A stretch of 64,000 nucleotides of DNA from Maricurvus nonylphenolicus (GTDB lineage: Bacteria > Pseudomonadota > Gammaproteobacteria > Pseudomonadales > Cellvibrionaceae), in the NCBI RefSeq assembly GCF_042854845.1, contig NZ_AP031498.1, forward strand, positions 4,836,001 to 4,900,000. Reading direction: 5' to 3'. The notes under the pieces were generated by a model. It saw only the letters and a list, made by a program, of their open reading frames with translations. It was not told the DNA's origin and made no database searches. Position 1 is the stretch's first letter. Each line of letters starts with the position of its first letter. Made by a program: the position numbers and the translations under genes. Shown here one piece after another: positions 27,501-34,572 of the stretch.

Positions 27501-27641
27501 GGCACCGGTGCAGAGGTGCAACGCCCACTGGCCACCGTGGTGATTGGCGGTATTATCTCTTCGACCCTACTAACGCTGGTCGTATTACCGGCCCTCTATC
27601 AACTAACTTACACCTTGAGCAAAAGGCCAAACAAAGGCTAA
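24504..27641 (+). CDS. czcA: CzcA-type heavy-metal efflux RND pump
   Basis: The 1045-residue inner membrane proton/cation antiporter has the expected twelve transmembrane segments around two large periplasmic loops. The TM4 signature DFGLIVDGAVIVVEN matches the heavy-metal (HME) branch of RND pumps, which export Zn, Co, Cd (two acidic residues), rather than the Cu/Ag branch. Two adjacent ATGs are possible; the first follows ACAGG. Length is normal. The operon ends with a strong terminator at 27656. Confidence 0.94.
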   Translation: MMNTLIAFAVHRRWLVVGITMLIAALGFYHTSKLPIDAVPDITNVQVQVNTEAAGYSPLEAEQRITYLVENAMAGIPQLDYTRSLSRYGLSQVTVIFKEGTDIYWARQQISERLQGVSSQLPPGIKPALGPIASGLGEIFTYAVRAQEGAVTAEGTPYSLEDLRTIQDWIIRPQLVKVPGITEINSVGGYAREYEVVPNPGKLLAYKITLADVVSALETNNQNVGAGYIERNGEQWLIRSPGQLTNLDDIAQLVITKRDDAPVRIKDVAIVRFGKELRTGAATLNGEETVLGTAFMLLGENSRTVSEAVAAKLQTINTNLPEGIVAEPIYNRTTLVDKTINTVQTNLFEGAILVIVVLFALLGNMRAALITALVIPLSMLFAITGMSTNRVSGNLMSLGAIDFGLIVDGAVIVVENALRRLGLAQQRLGRLLSLEERLQEVIISTREVFRPAVFGVMIIMLVYLPIFALSGVEGKMFHPMAFTVVAALLGALIFSVTFVPAAVAILVRGKVGEHENALMRKARQAYQPLLNLSLKRPYILLSIATLLVLLSGWQASRMGTEFLPQLDEHDVALHALRIPGTGLQQSVDMQRQLEQAIGEIPEVAVVFAKIGTPEIATDPMPPNVADTFLMLKPRDQWPNPDKSKTQLVDEIREVVLAVPGNNYELTQPIEMRFNELIAGVRSDVAVRIYGDDLDTLAQVGDQANDLLATIDGARDVRVEQMKGLPMISVEPQRDHLALLGLTIADVQDAVQAAVSGIETGIIYEGDRRFKLLVRMDESIRHDPQALAQLPIALPVDANPDLSYVPLGEIADIVETEGPNQINRQDGKRNIVVTANVENRDLGSFIIDTQQMMREQLDLPDGYWIEYGGTFEQLQSASQRLSIVVPLTLLLILGLLYSTFNSLRDALIIFTGVPLALTGGVLALSLRDMPLSISAAIGFIALSGVAVLNGVVMLSFIRELRQKGASLLDAIRDGASQRLRPVMMTALVASLGFVPMAFNTGTGAEVQRPLATVVIGGIISSTLLTLVVLPALYQLTYTLSKRPNKG

Positions 27642-27655
27642 TGCTCCCCCGCAAA

Positions 27656-27694
27656 CATGGCCTACCTGCACCTGAAGGTAGGCCATGCGTTTTT
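27656..27694 (+). terminator. Rho-independent terminator of the metal efflux operon
   Basis: A 12-bp perfect stem (CATGGCCTACCT / AGGTAGGCCATG, 8-base loop) is followed by CGTTTTT, 15 bases after the czcA stop. Confidence 0.9.
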
Positions 27695-27796
27695 ATCTCT
27701 TCTTTATGATAAAGTGCAATCCAAAATCACAGCCGCTACGTATAACCCGGCGAAAGTGATCACTGATTAAGCAATCGTCAAGAAAGGCTGCTATTT

Positions 27797-28807
27797 ATGT
27801 CTAAACGGGCCGTATTACTGGCAAACCTGGGATCCCCTGACGCCCCTGAAGAACAACCGGTGCGCGAATACCTCAATCAGTTTCTGATGGACCCCTACGT
27901 TATCCAGCTGCCCTGGCTACTAAGGCGCCTGATTGTCAGCCTGTTTGTCTTGCCCAAGCGACCAAAAGATTCCGCGGAAGCCTACGCCAGTATCTGGACC
28001 GAGGACGGCTCGCCACTGATCACGCTCTCTGTAGAACTGCAAAAGCTACTGCAGCAACGCCTGGATATGCCGGTAGGCCTGGCCATGCGTTATGGCAATC
28101 CCAGCATTGAGAGCCAACTGCTCGTACTGGCACAGCAAAAAGATATTGAAGAAGTACTGTTCATCCCGCTGTATCCACACTATGCCGACAGTACGGTTAC
28201 GACCTCGGTGGAAGAAGCCAAGCGCGTCGTGGCCAAACACCAACTCAATATCAAACTGAATGTACTGCCGCCTTTTTATCAACAACCGGATTATATTCAG
28301 GCCCTGGTCGACAGCACCCAGGAAAAGCTCAGCCACGATTACGACCATGTGGTCTTTAGCTACCACGGTTTGCCAGAACTGCATCTCACCAAGGCGGATC
28401 CAACCGGAAAGCACTGCCTGCAATCTACCGATTGCTGCGATAAACCTTCCGAGGCACACGCAACTTGCTATCGTCACCAAGTACTGCGCACCACTCAACT
28501 GTTTGTGGAAAAAGCAGGTATCCCCGCCGAAAAATACTCCATCGCCTTTCAATCCCGCCTGGGACGCGCAAAATGGTTAGAGCCCAGCACCAGTGATACC
28601 CTGGAAAACCTTGCGATTAAAGGGGTCAAACGGGTGTTGGTTCTCTGCCCAGCTTTTGTAACCGACTGCCTGGAAACCCTCGAAGAGATCGAAATTGCAG
28701 GCAAGGAAGAATTTATTGCCGCTGGCGGGGAATCGCTGGAACTGATCCCCTGCCTCAACAGCCACCCAGCGTGGGTAGACACTCTGGCCAACTGGTGCCA
28801 ACAATAA
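27797..28807 (+). CDS. hemH: Ferrochelatase
   Basis: The 336-residue enzyme inserts Fe(II) into protoporphyrin IX, the last step of haem synthesis. It has the catalytic motif FSYHGLPE with the metal-binding histidine, the start LLANLGSPDAP, and the late FVTDCLETLEEIEIAGKEE segment including the active-site glutamates. Length is typical. AAAGG precedes the ATG by 9 bases. It is transcribed with the same polarity as pyk, 80 bases upstream of it. Confidence 0.95.
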   Translation: MSKRAVLLANLGSPDAPEEQPVREYLNQFLMDPYVIQLPWLLRRLIVSLFVLPKRPKDSAEAYASIWTEDGSPLITLSVELQKLLQQRLDMPVGLAMRYGNPSIESQLLVLAQQKDIEEVLFIPLYPHYADSTVTTSVEEAKRVVAKHQLNIKLNVLPPFYQQPDYIQALVDSTQEKLSHDYDHVVFSYHGLPELHLTKADPTGKHCLQSTDCCDKPSEAHATCYRHQVLRTTQLFVEKAGIPAEKYSIAFQSRLGRAKWLEPSTSDTLENLAIKGVKRVLVLCPAFVTDCLETLEEIEIAGKEEFIAAGGESLELIPCLNSHPAWVDTLANWCQQ

Positions 28808-28887
28808 CTTGTTCTTAAGCTAGCGCTGACTTAAGCTGCCATTATCGATGAATTAATGGCGGCCTAAGCCAGGTTGGAACGAGGACT

Positions 28888-30318
28888 ATGCGTAAAACAA
28901 AAATTATCTGCACCATTGGCCCAGCAACTGATTCGCTGGAAATGCTGGAAAAACTCTACGATGCCGGCATGAATGTCGTGCGCCTGAATATGTCCCACGG
29001 CGATCACGCGTCTCACGCCAACGTGATTAAAGCCATACGCACCCTCAACAAAAAAGTCGCCCACCCGATTCCCATCCTGCTGGATACCCAGGGGCCTGAG
29101 ATTCGCACCGGCAACCTGCAAACGGACCTCAACCTAAAAGATGGCGATGTTATTTCGATCGTCGCCCGTGGCGCAGCAAACGTCGAAGAAACCTCCATCC
29201 CCATCAATTACGATGACCTTATACAGGATGTGAACATTGGCGATCGTATTACCGTAGACAACGGTCTTATCAACCTGGAAGTACTCAGTAAAGAAGAACT
29301 GAATATGCGCTGCCGGGTGATTGATGGCGGCGTACTGAAAAGTAAACGCCACGTGAACCTGCCAGGCATTCGCGTAAACCTGCCTGCGATTACCGAAAAA
29401 GACAAACAAGACATTGCCTTCGCCGTTGAACAGGAAGTTGACTTTATTGCCCTGTCGTTCGTGCGCGAAGCCAATGATATTCGTCAATTGCGGGAACTGC
29501 TGGGCGATAAAGCCAGCAAGATAAAAGTGGTTGCCAAAATTGAAGACCAGGAAGGCGTGCGCAACATTGAAGACATCATCAGCGAAGCCGACGGTGTGAT
29601 GGTTGCCCGTGGCGACCTGGGCGTAGAAGTTCACGCACAAGACCTGCCGAATATTCAGCGCAAGATCGTACGCCTGTGCAACGAAATGGGTAAACGCGTT
29701 ATCGTCGCCACCCACTTGTTAGAGAGCATGATCGAAAACCCCATGCCCACTCGCGCCGAAGTGACTGACGTGGCCAACGCCGTTTATGAAGGCGCCGATG
29801 CCATCATGCTATCCGGTGAAACCACCGTAGGTAAATACCCCATCAAGTGTGTGGAATACCTCAACGATATTTCCTGTACCTCCGAGCGCAATCCGGGCTT
29901 ACAGTTTTCCAAAAACCTGATTATGGATAACGACAAGCAACATATTGCCGCCGCTGCCGCCCATCTAGCCGACTCGCTCGATGCCCGAGGCATTGTCGTC
30001 ATCACCCGCCGTGGTTTAATGGCCAATTACTTAACCAACTGTCGTCCACACGCACCGGTTTTGGCATTCACCAATGACGGTCGTACACGTCGACAGTTAT
30101 CGATGAACCACAATCTACTCAACTTTAAAATCAACTTCTCCAGCGATGCCGAGAAAACCCTCGCTACGGCATTTAATATGCTGATTGCTCGCGATGACTT
30201 TGATGAAAACGATAAGGTTGTAGTGCTGTCGGATATTTTAAGCCGTGCTGGTAGTGATGCTATTCAAGTTCGGCAACTTGGCCAATTGGCTAGTGAAGAT
30301 GGAATGACAACGGAATAA
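28888..30318 (+). CDS. pyk: Pyruvate kinase
   Basis: The 476-residue glycolytic enzyme makes ATP and pyruvate from phosphoenolpyruvate. It shows the start TKIICTIGPATDS, the ADP-side motif MNVVRLNMSHGDH, the substrate loop LDTQGPEIRTG and the signature AKIEDQEGVRNIEDI with the catalytic lysine. The length and ending fit the PykA-like type. It is convergent with the Smr gene, and a large inverted repeat lies between them. Confidence 0.96.
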   Translation: MRKTKIICTIGPATDSLEMLEKLYDAGMNVVRLNMSHGDHASHANVIKAIRTLNKKVAHPIPILLDTQGPEIRTGNLQTDLNLKDGDVISIVARGAANVEETSIPINYDDLIQDVNIGDRITVDNGLINLEVLSKEELNMRCRVIDGGVLKSKRHVNLPGIRVNLPAITEKDKQDIAFAVEQEVDFIALSFVREANDIRQLRELLGDKASKIKVVAKIEDQEGVRNIEDIISEADGVMVARGDLGVEVHAQDLPNIQRKIVRLCNEMGKRVIVATHLLESMIENPMPTRAEVTDVANAVYEGADAIMLSGETTVGKYPIKCVEYLNDISCTSERNPGLQFSKNLIMDNDKQHIAAAAAHLADSLDARGIVVITRRGLMANYLTNCRPHAPVLAFTNDGRTRRQLSMNHNLLNFKINFSSDAEKTLATAFNMLIARDDFDENDKVVVLSDILSRAGSDAIQVRQLGQLASEDGMTTE

Positions 30319-30350
30319 CCTTTCGAAAAGAACACTCAAACTGAACTTAA

Positions 30351-30458
30351 GCTTGTGATGCATTATTGCCTTTCAGGGCCTTCGGAGGCAGGACGCCGAC
30401 GCAGAGCGGCCATGGATGGCGAACAGCGTGCCCTGAAAGGCAATAATGCGTCGCAAGC
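30351..30458. repeat. 108-bp element with 29-bp terminal inverted repeats
   Basis: The arms at 30351-30379 and 30430-30458 match in 27 of 29 positions (core GCATTATTGCCTTTCAGGG) and enclose 50 GC-rich bases including GCCATGGATGGC. It occupies most of the gap between convergent pyk and the Smr gene. It looks like a small non-autonomous mobile or REP/MITE-type element; it may also act as a bidirectional terminator. There is no T-run. Confidence 0.65.
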
Positions 30459-30477
30459 GCCACAGACTAATTAAGAA

Positions 30478-31062
30478 CTAATGCCTCTTCTGATGTCTTT
30501 CTAAGTTATCCTGCCGCTTACGATCACTCTTCCGTAACATCACATAAGTCGCCCCAACACCCCCATGGTGTTTTTGCGCCGAATGAAAAGCCATCACATC
30601 TTTTAACTGCGGCAACCAATGGGCCACACAGCTTTTTAATAACGCAGGCTGTGGACGACGATCCTGTCCCTTGCCATGAGTCACCAAGGCACAGCGAATA
30701 TCGTTGGCAATACAATCTTTAATAAACTGATCCAAAGCTACCCGCGCCTGCTCGACGGTATGGCGGTGCAAATCCAACCGAGCCTCAACCGCGTACTTGC
30801 CCAAGCGTAATTTCTTATAAACCCCGTGCTGTACACCGGGACGCTGAAACGCCAGTTCATCCAACGGGTCCACCGGTTCAATAAACTCGCCAGATAATTC
30901 ATTGGATTCTGAAAGCTCTTCCTGCTCTGCAGCTTTACGTCGCTCACGCAACGTCTCAGTGTTAGCCTTATCACTTTTTAAGGCCACACGCTTTTCAACT
31001 TGAATGGGGGTTACATCCCCCATCATTTGTTTGAACAGATCTTCGTCGCTCTTATCGCTCAC
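30478..31062 (-). CDS. Smr-domain protein
   Basis: The roughly 194-residue protein has a charged N-terminal region and a C-terminal Smr domain (about residues 95-185) with the hallmark LDLHRHT (LDLHG-type) and THGKG motifs. Smr domains nick DNA or RNA; stand-alone bacterial members act in RNA or ribosome quality control or recombination. I prefer the GTG at 31062 (AGGTGG 4 bases upstream) over the TTG five codons earlier. It is followed upstream by a thioesterase gene 29 bases away on the same strand. Confidence 0.88.
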   Translation of the reverse strand: MSDKSDEDLFKQMMGDVTPIQVEKRVALKSDKANTETLRERRKAAEQEELSESNELSGEFIEPVDPLDELAFQRPGVQHGVYKKLRLGKYAVEARLDLHRHTVEQARVALDQFIKDCIANDIRCALVTHGKGQDRRPQPALLKSCVAHWLPQLKDVMAFHSAQKHHGGVGATYVMLRKSDRKRQDNLERHQKRH

Positions 31063-31091
31063 ACTGCCACCTAACAAATACCTAAACCTGA

Positions 31092-31562
31092 CTAAGCTTC
31101 TGAACTATCTGTTATTTCGACCACAGCAGCACCATAGATATCCTTAAACGGCGGCGGCATGCGTTTGGGTTTACCGGATTCCATATCAATGCATACCAAA
31201 TCCCAACGCCCGCGTAACAATGTTGCACCGTCACTGACACGGATAATCTGGAAGCGACGCTCCATCATCAAACGGCTATCATTGCCGGTTAACCAGGTGC
31301 CGACAATGATCTCATCGCCCTCATAGGCCGACAGAATATAGTCGTACTCACTGCGACGAATCGCCATAGCGCGATTAAGCTCGCGGTAGCTATTCAGATC
31401 CAAACCCAGGTGCTCCGAGTGCCCCCAGCCAGCATCCTGACACCACATAACATAATACGCATTGTTGACATGGTTTAGACCATCGATATGTTCCGCAGCA
31501 ACGGTTTTGCTTACGGTAAAGGGGTTGGGGATATCCCAGCAGGCATCAATATTTACAGACAT
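31092..31562 (-). CDS. Hotdog-fold acyl-CoA thioesterase (4HBT type)
   Basis: The 156-residue protein has the family motif HVNNAYYVMWCQDAG near residue 30, with the aspartate/tyrosine context of 4-hydroxybenzoyl-CoA-thioesterase-like enzymes, and the later SRLMMERRFQIIR strand. It should hydrolyse an acyl-CoA or similar thioester in the cytoplasm. It lies between the Smr gene and the TRIC-type gene on the same strand, probably in one transcript. Confidence 0.85.
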   Translation of the reverse strand: MSVNIDACWDIPNPFTVSKTVAAEHIDGLNHVNNAYYVMWCQDAGWGHSEHLGLDLNSYRELNRAMAIRRSEYDYILSAYEGDEIIVGTWLTGNDSRLMMERRFQIIRVSDGATLLRGRWDLVCIDMESGKPKRMPPPFKDIYGAAVVEITDSSEA

Positions 31563-31600
31563 AACTTCTATAACCGAGTAGAGAGCCAGCTTTCACACGC

Positions 31601-32218
31601 TCATCTATTAAATTTGGGCAAGCGCAGATCATAAATGATTGCCAAGGCTCGCAAGATAAAGGCCAAGGCAATCGCAGTCAGTAATACCACTAACTGCGGC
31701 AGGGCCAACAGGTTCAACACAAGGTAACTTACAGCGCCCACCATGGCCGCTGTGACATAAATTTCGGGCTGTAATAACAGCGGCTGACGATCGAGTAGAA
31801 TATCGCGAATCACCGAACCAAATGACGGTGTAATCATGCCCATAGTACAGGCAACTACCGGGTCTACGCCCACACTCACCGCCTTGGCGGTACCCAACAC
31901 ACTGAACAGTGCCAAGCCCATGGCATCCATCCACAGCAACCAACGCTGGCGGGCGATAAAGTGCGGTGCGGCAAAATAGGTAATGATGGCCGAGGCAATA
32001 CAGATCTTCAGATCAATCGGGTTAGCCACCCAGAAGACTTCCACCCCCAGAATTAAATCACGTACGGTACCGCCCCCAATACCGGTCACGGTACCGAATA
32101 AGACAAAGCCGAGGACATCCAGCTGCTTTTCAGCGGCCGCCAGAGCGCCGGATACAGCAAACACGGCAACCGCTAACCAACCGGCAATATTGAACAAGTC
32201 TGTGGAGGTAATATCCAT
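31601..32218 (-). CDS. TRIC/UPF0126 (YicG-like) inner membrane protein
   Basis: The roughly 205-residue protein has seven hydrophobic helices and two GG-containing repeat motifs (TGIGGGTVRDLIL and the matching MITPSFGSVIRDILLDR), the mark of the bacterial trimeric intracellular cation channel-like family formerly UPF0126. Members are homologous to potassium channels; one E. coli relative has been linked to glycine import. I use the ATG at 32218; a GTG one codon earlier is possible. Confidence 0.88.
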   Translation of the reverse strand: MDITSTDLFNIAGWLAVAVFAVSGALAAAEKQLDVLGFVLFGTVTGIGGGTVRDLILGVEVFWVANPIDLKICIASAIITYFAAPHFIARQRWLLWMDAMGLALFSVLGTAKAVSVGVDPVVACTMGMITPSFGSVIRDILLDRQPLLLQPEIYVTAAMVGAVSYLVLNLLALPQLVVLLTAIALAFILRALAIIYDLRLPKFNR

Positions 32219-32328
32219 CACTACGGGGCCTAATCATTGAGGCGCCAGTATGCCATGACGGGAGGGAGAGTCTAGTGAGTGGGCGACAAGCGTCGGTCAG
32301 TTATAGGCGAGATCTGTACTAAAGAAAT

Positions 32329-32355
32329 GGGGTCTGACCCGTAGGGTCAGACCCC
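32329..32355. repeat. Single copy of the GGGGTCTGACCC palindrome
   Basis: Arms GGGGTCTGACCC and GGGTCAGACCCC around the centre GTA form a perfect 27-bp palindrome between the acs stop and the TRIC gene start. It is the only unpaired copy of the family seen in the window and may also act as a hairpin at the end of the acs transcript. Confidence 0.9.
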
Positions 32356-32374
32356 GCCTTCGCGCCGCTATGGC

Positions 32375-34312
32375 TTAGCGGTTGAGGCGATTTTCGATCA
32401 GTTGATCGACTACCGATGGATCGGCCAGGGTGGAGGTATCACCCAGGTTTTCCAGCTCGTTGGCAGCCACTTTACGCAGGATGCGGCGCATGATCTTGCC
32501 GGAGCGGGTCTTCGGCAGGCCTGGAGCCCACTGAATCAGGTCTGGCTTGGCGATGGGGCCAATCTCTTGCACACACAGGGCAACCAGGGCCTTCTTCAGC
32601 TCATCGGTCGGTTCAACACCGGCCATTGGCGTTACATAGCAGTAAATGCCCTGACCTTTGATGTCGTGTGGATAACCTACTACAGCGGCTTCGGCGATAT
32701 CGGCGTGCAGCACCAGTGCACTTTCAACTTCAGCGGTACCCATACGGTGGCCCGATACGTTCAGTACGTCATCTACACGGCCGGTAATCCAGTAGTAACC
32801 GTCTTCATCACGACGGGCACCGTCACCGGTGAAGTAGTAGCCTGGGTAGGTGGAATAGTAAGTATCCACACAGCGCTGGTGGTCACCGTATACAGAACGG
32901 ATCTGGCTGGGCCAGGACGACTTAATCGCCAGGCTACCTTCACAGGCACCTTCCACTTCCTTGCCTTCGGCATCCAGAATCACCGGCTCTACACCGAAGA
33001 ACGGCAGGGTTGCTGAACCGGGCTTCAGGTCAGTCGCACCCGGCAGCGGGGTCAGCATATGGGCACCGGTTTCGGTCTGCCACCAGGTATCTACAATCGG
33101 GCAGCGGCTGTCGCCCACTACGCGGTAGTACCATTCCCAGGCTTCCGGGTTAATTGGCTCACCCACGGTACCCAGCAGTTTCAGGGATTTACGCGAGGTG
33201 TTGGTCACCAACTCATCACCGGCGCCCATTAATGCACGAATGGCAGTAGGTGCAGTGTAGAAGGTATTCACCTGGTGCTTGTCGACCACATCCCAGCAGC
33301 GAGAGGCGGTTGGGTAAGTGGGTACACCTTCGAACATCAAGGTGATTGCACCATTGGCCAATGGGCCATAAACAATATAGCTGTGACCAGTCACCCAGCC
33401 CACATCGGCGGTACACCAGTACACATCACCTTCCTGGTAGTCGAAGGTGTATTTGTGGGTCATGGCCGCCTGCAGTAGGTAACCAGCGGTGGTGTGTAAT
33501 ACACCCTTTGGCTTACCGGTAGAGCCGGAGGTGTAGAGAATAAACATGGGATCTTCGGCGGCCATTTCTTCTGGCTCACACTGCTCACTCACATCGGCTA
33601 CGGCTTCGTGGTACCAAACATCGCGACCTTCGGTCCAGGCGATGTCACCACCGGTACGCTCAACTACCAGACAGGTATGTACATTCGGACAGCTCGCCAG
33701 GGCTTTGTCGGCATTCACTTTCAGTGGAACAGACTTACCGCCACGCACACCTTCATCAGCGGTGATCAGGGTTTGGCAGTCAGAGTCCAAAATACGGTCT
33801 TTCAGGGCCTCCGGGGAGAAGCCACCGAAGACAATGGAGTGCACGGCACCGATACGGGTACAGGCCAACATGGCGTAGGTGGCTTCAACGATCATCGGCA
33901 TATAGATACAGACACGATCGCCTTTTTTCACACCGCGGGCTTTCAACACATTGGCCAGTTTGTTCACTTCGCTGGACAGCTGGCTGTAGGTAATCTTCTT
34001 GTCGTCGTTCGGATCATCACCTTCCCAGATGATGGCGGTTTGATCGGCGCGCGCAGGTAGGTGGCGATCGATACAGTTAACACTGACATTCAAGGTGCCA
34101 TCGGCGAACCATTCGGCGGTACCCTTATGAAAATCGAAGCTTTTAACCTGGGTAAACGGCTTTTGCCAATCGAGGAACTCGTTGGCTTGCTCGGCCCAAA
34201 AGGCTTCCGGCTCACTGATTGAGCGCTGGTACATGGCATCGTACTTTTCACGGGTAATATGGGCATTGGCAGCAAATTCTGCTGGCACCGGGTGGACCGG
34301 AAATTCGGACAT
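32375..34312 (-). CDS. acs: Acetyl-CoA synthetase
   Basis: The 645-residue AMP-forming enzyme activates acetate to acetyl-CoA. It has the ATP-binding P-loop YTSGSTGKPKGV, the WWQTETG adenylation motif and the C-terminal PKTRSGKIMRR with the lysine that is acetylated to switch the enzyme off. Length is as expected. It has a 260-base upstream region with two palindromes, consistent with regulated expression on acetate or during overflow. Confidence 0.97.
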   Translation of the reverse strand: MSEFPVHPVPAEFAANAHITREKYDAMYQRSISEPEAFWAEQANEFLDWQKPFTQVKSFDFHKGTAEWFADGTLNVSVNCIDRHLPARADQTAIIWEGDDPNDDKKITYSQLSSEVNKLANVLKARGVKKGDRVCIYMPMIVEATYAMLACTRIGAVHSIVFGGFSPEALKDRILDSDCQTLITADEGVRGGKSVPLKVNADKALASCPNVHTCLVVERTGGDIAWTEGRDVWYHEAVADVSEQCEPEEMAAEDPMFILYTSGSTGKPKGVLHTTAGYLLQAAMTHKYTFDYQEGDVYWCTADVGWVTGHSYIVYGPLANGAITLMFEGVPTYPTASRCWDVVDKHQVNTFYTAPTAIRALMGAGDELVTNTSRKSLKLLGTVGEPINPEAWEWYYRVVGDSRCPIVDTWWQTETGAHMLTPLPGATDLKPGSATLPFFGVEPVILDAEGKEVEGACEGSLAIKSSWPSQIRSVYGDHQRCVDTYYSTYPGYYFTGDGARRDEDGYYWITGRVDDVLNVSGHRMGTAEVESALVLHADIAEAAVVGYPHDIKGQGIYCYVTPMAGVEPTDELKKALVALCVQEIGPIAKPDLIQWAPGLPKTRSGKIMRRILRKVAANELENLGDTSTLADPSVVDQLIENRLNR

Positions 34313-34366
34313 GGCTAACTCCCTAATGACTTGTAACCACCTTGATAGGTAACGCGGTGGATTAAT

Positions 34367-34378
34367 TTTTGATCAAAA
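34367..34378. promoter_or_regulatory. TTTTGATCAAAA palindrome in the acs promoter region
   Basis: A perfect 12-bp A/T-flanked palindrome lies 55 bases upstream of the acs ATG. It could be a protein-binding site overlapping the promoter or the early leader. The factor is unknown. Confidence 0.3.
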
Positions 34379-34430
34379 TTATTGGCTAATCGTATAGCCT
34401 TATTGTCGTGTTTCGTTATCTTACCCAACA

Positions 34431-34446
34431 TTAGACCTTGGTCTAA
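34431..34446. promoter_or_regulatory. TTAGACC-TT-GGTCTAA dyad upstream of acs
   Basis: A perfect 7-2-7 dyad lies 119 bases upstream of the acs ATG, a fitting place for an activator site. In related bacteria acs is activated by a LuxR-type response regulator (CrbR/ErdR), which makes this a candidate target; the link is inference. Confidence 0.4.
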
Positions 34447-34572
34447 ACCCGTCGATTCTAAACCATCCCCCCTGCTGGCTATAGGTCATGATATGCCAAA
34501 CCAGGCATATAGTTGATGAATGAGCCAATTTGCCCAGTCATTTGTCTTATTGCCACCTAACAGCAGTGCCCG

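Noticed and set aside
30360..30449. CRISPR or insertion sequence between pyk and the Smr gene
   Set aside because: There is a single inverted pair, no direct repeats with spacers, and no transposase frame.
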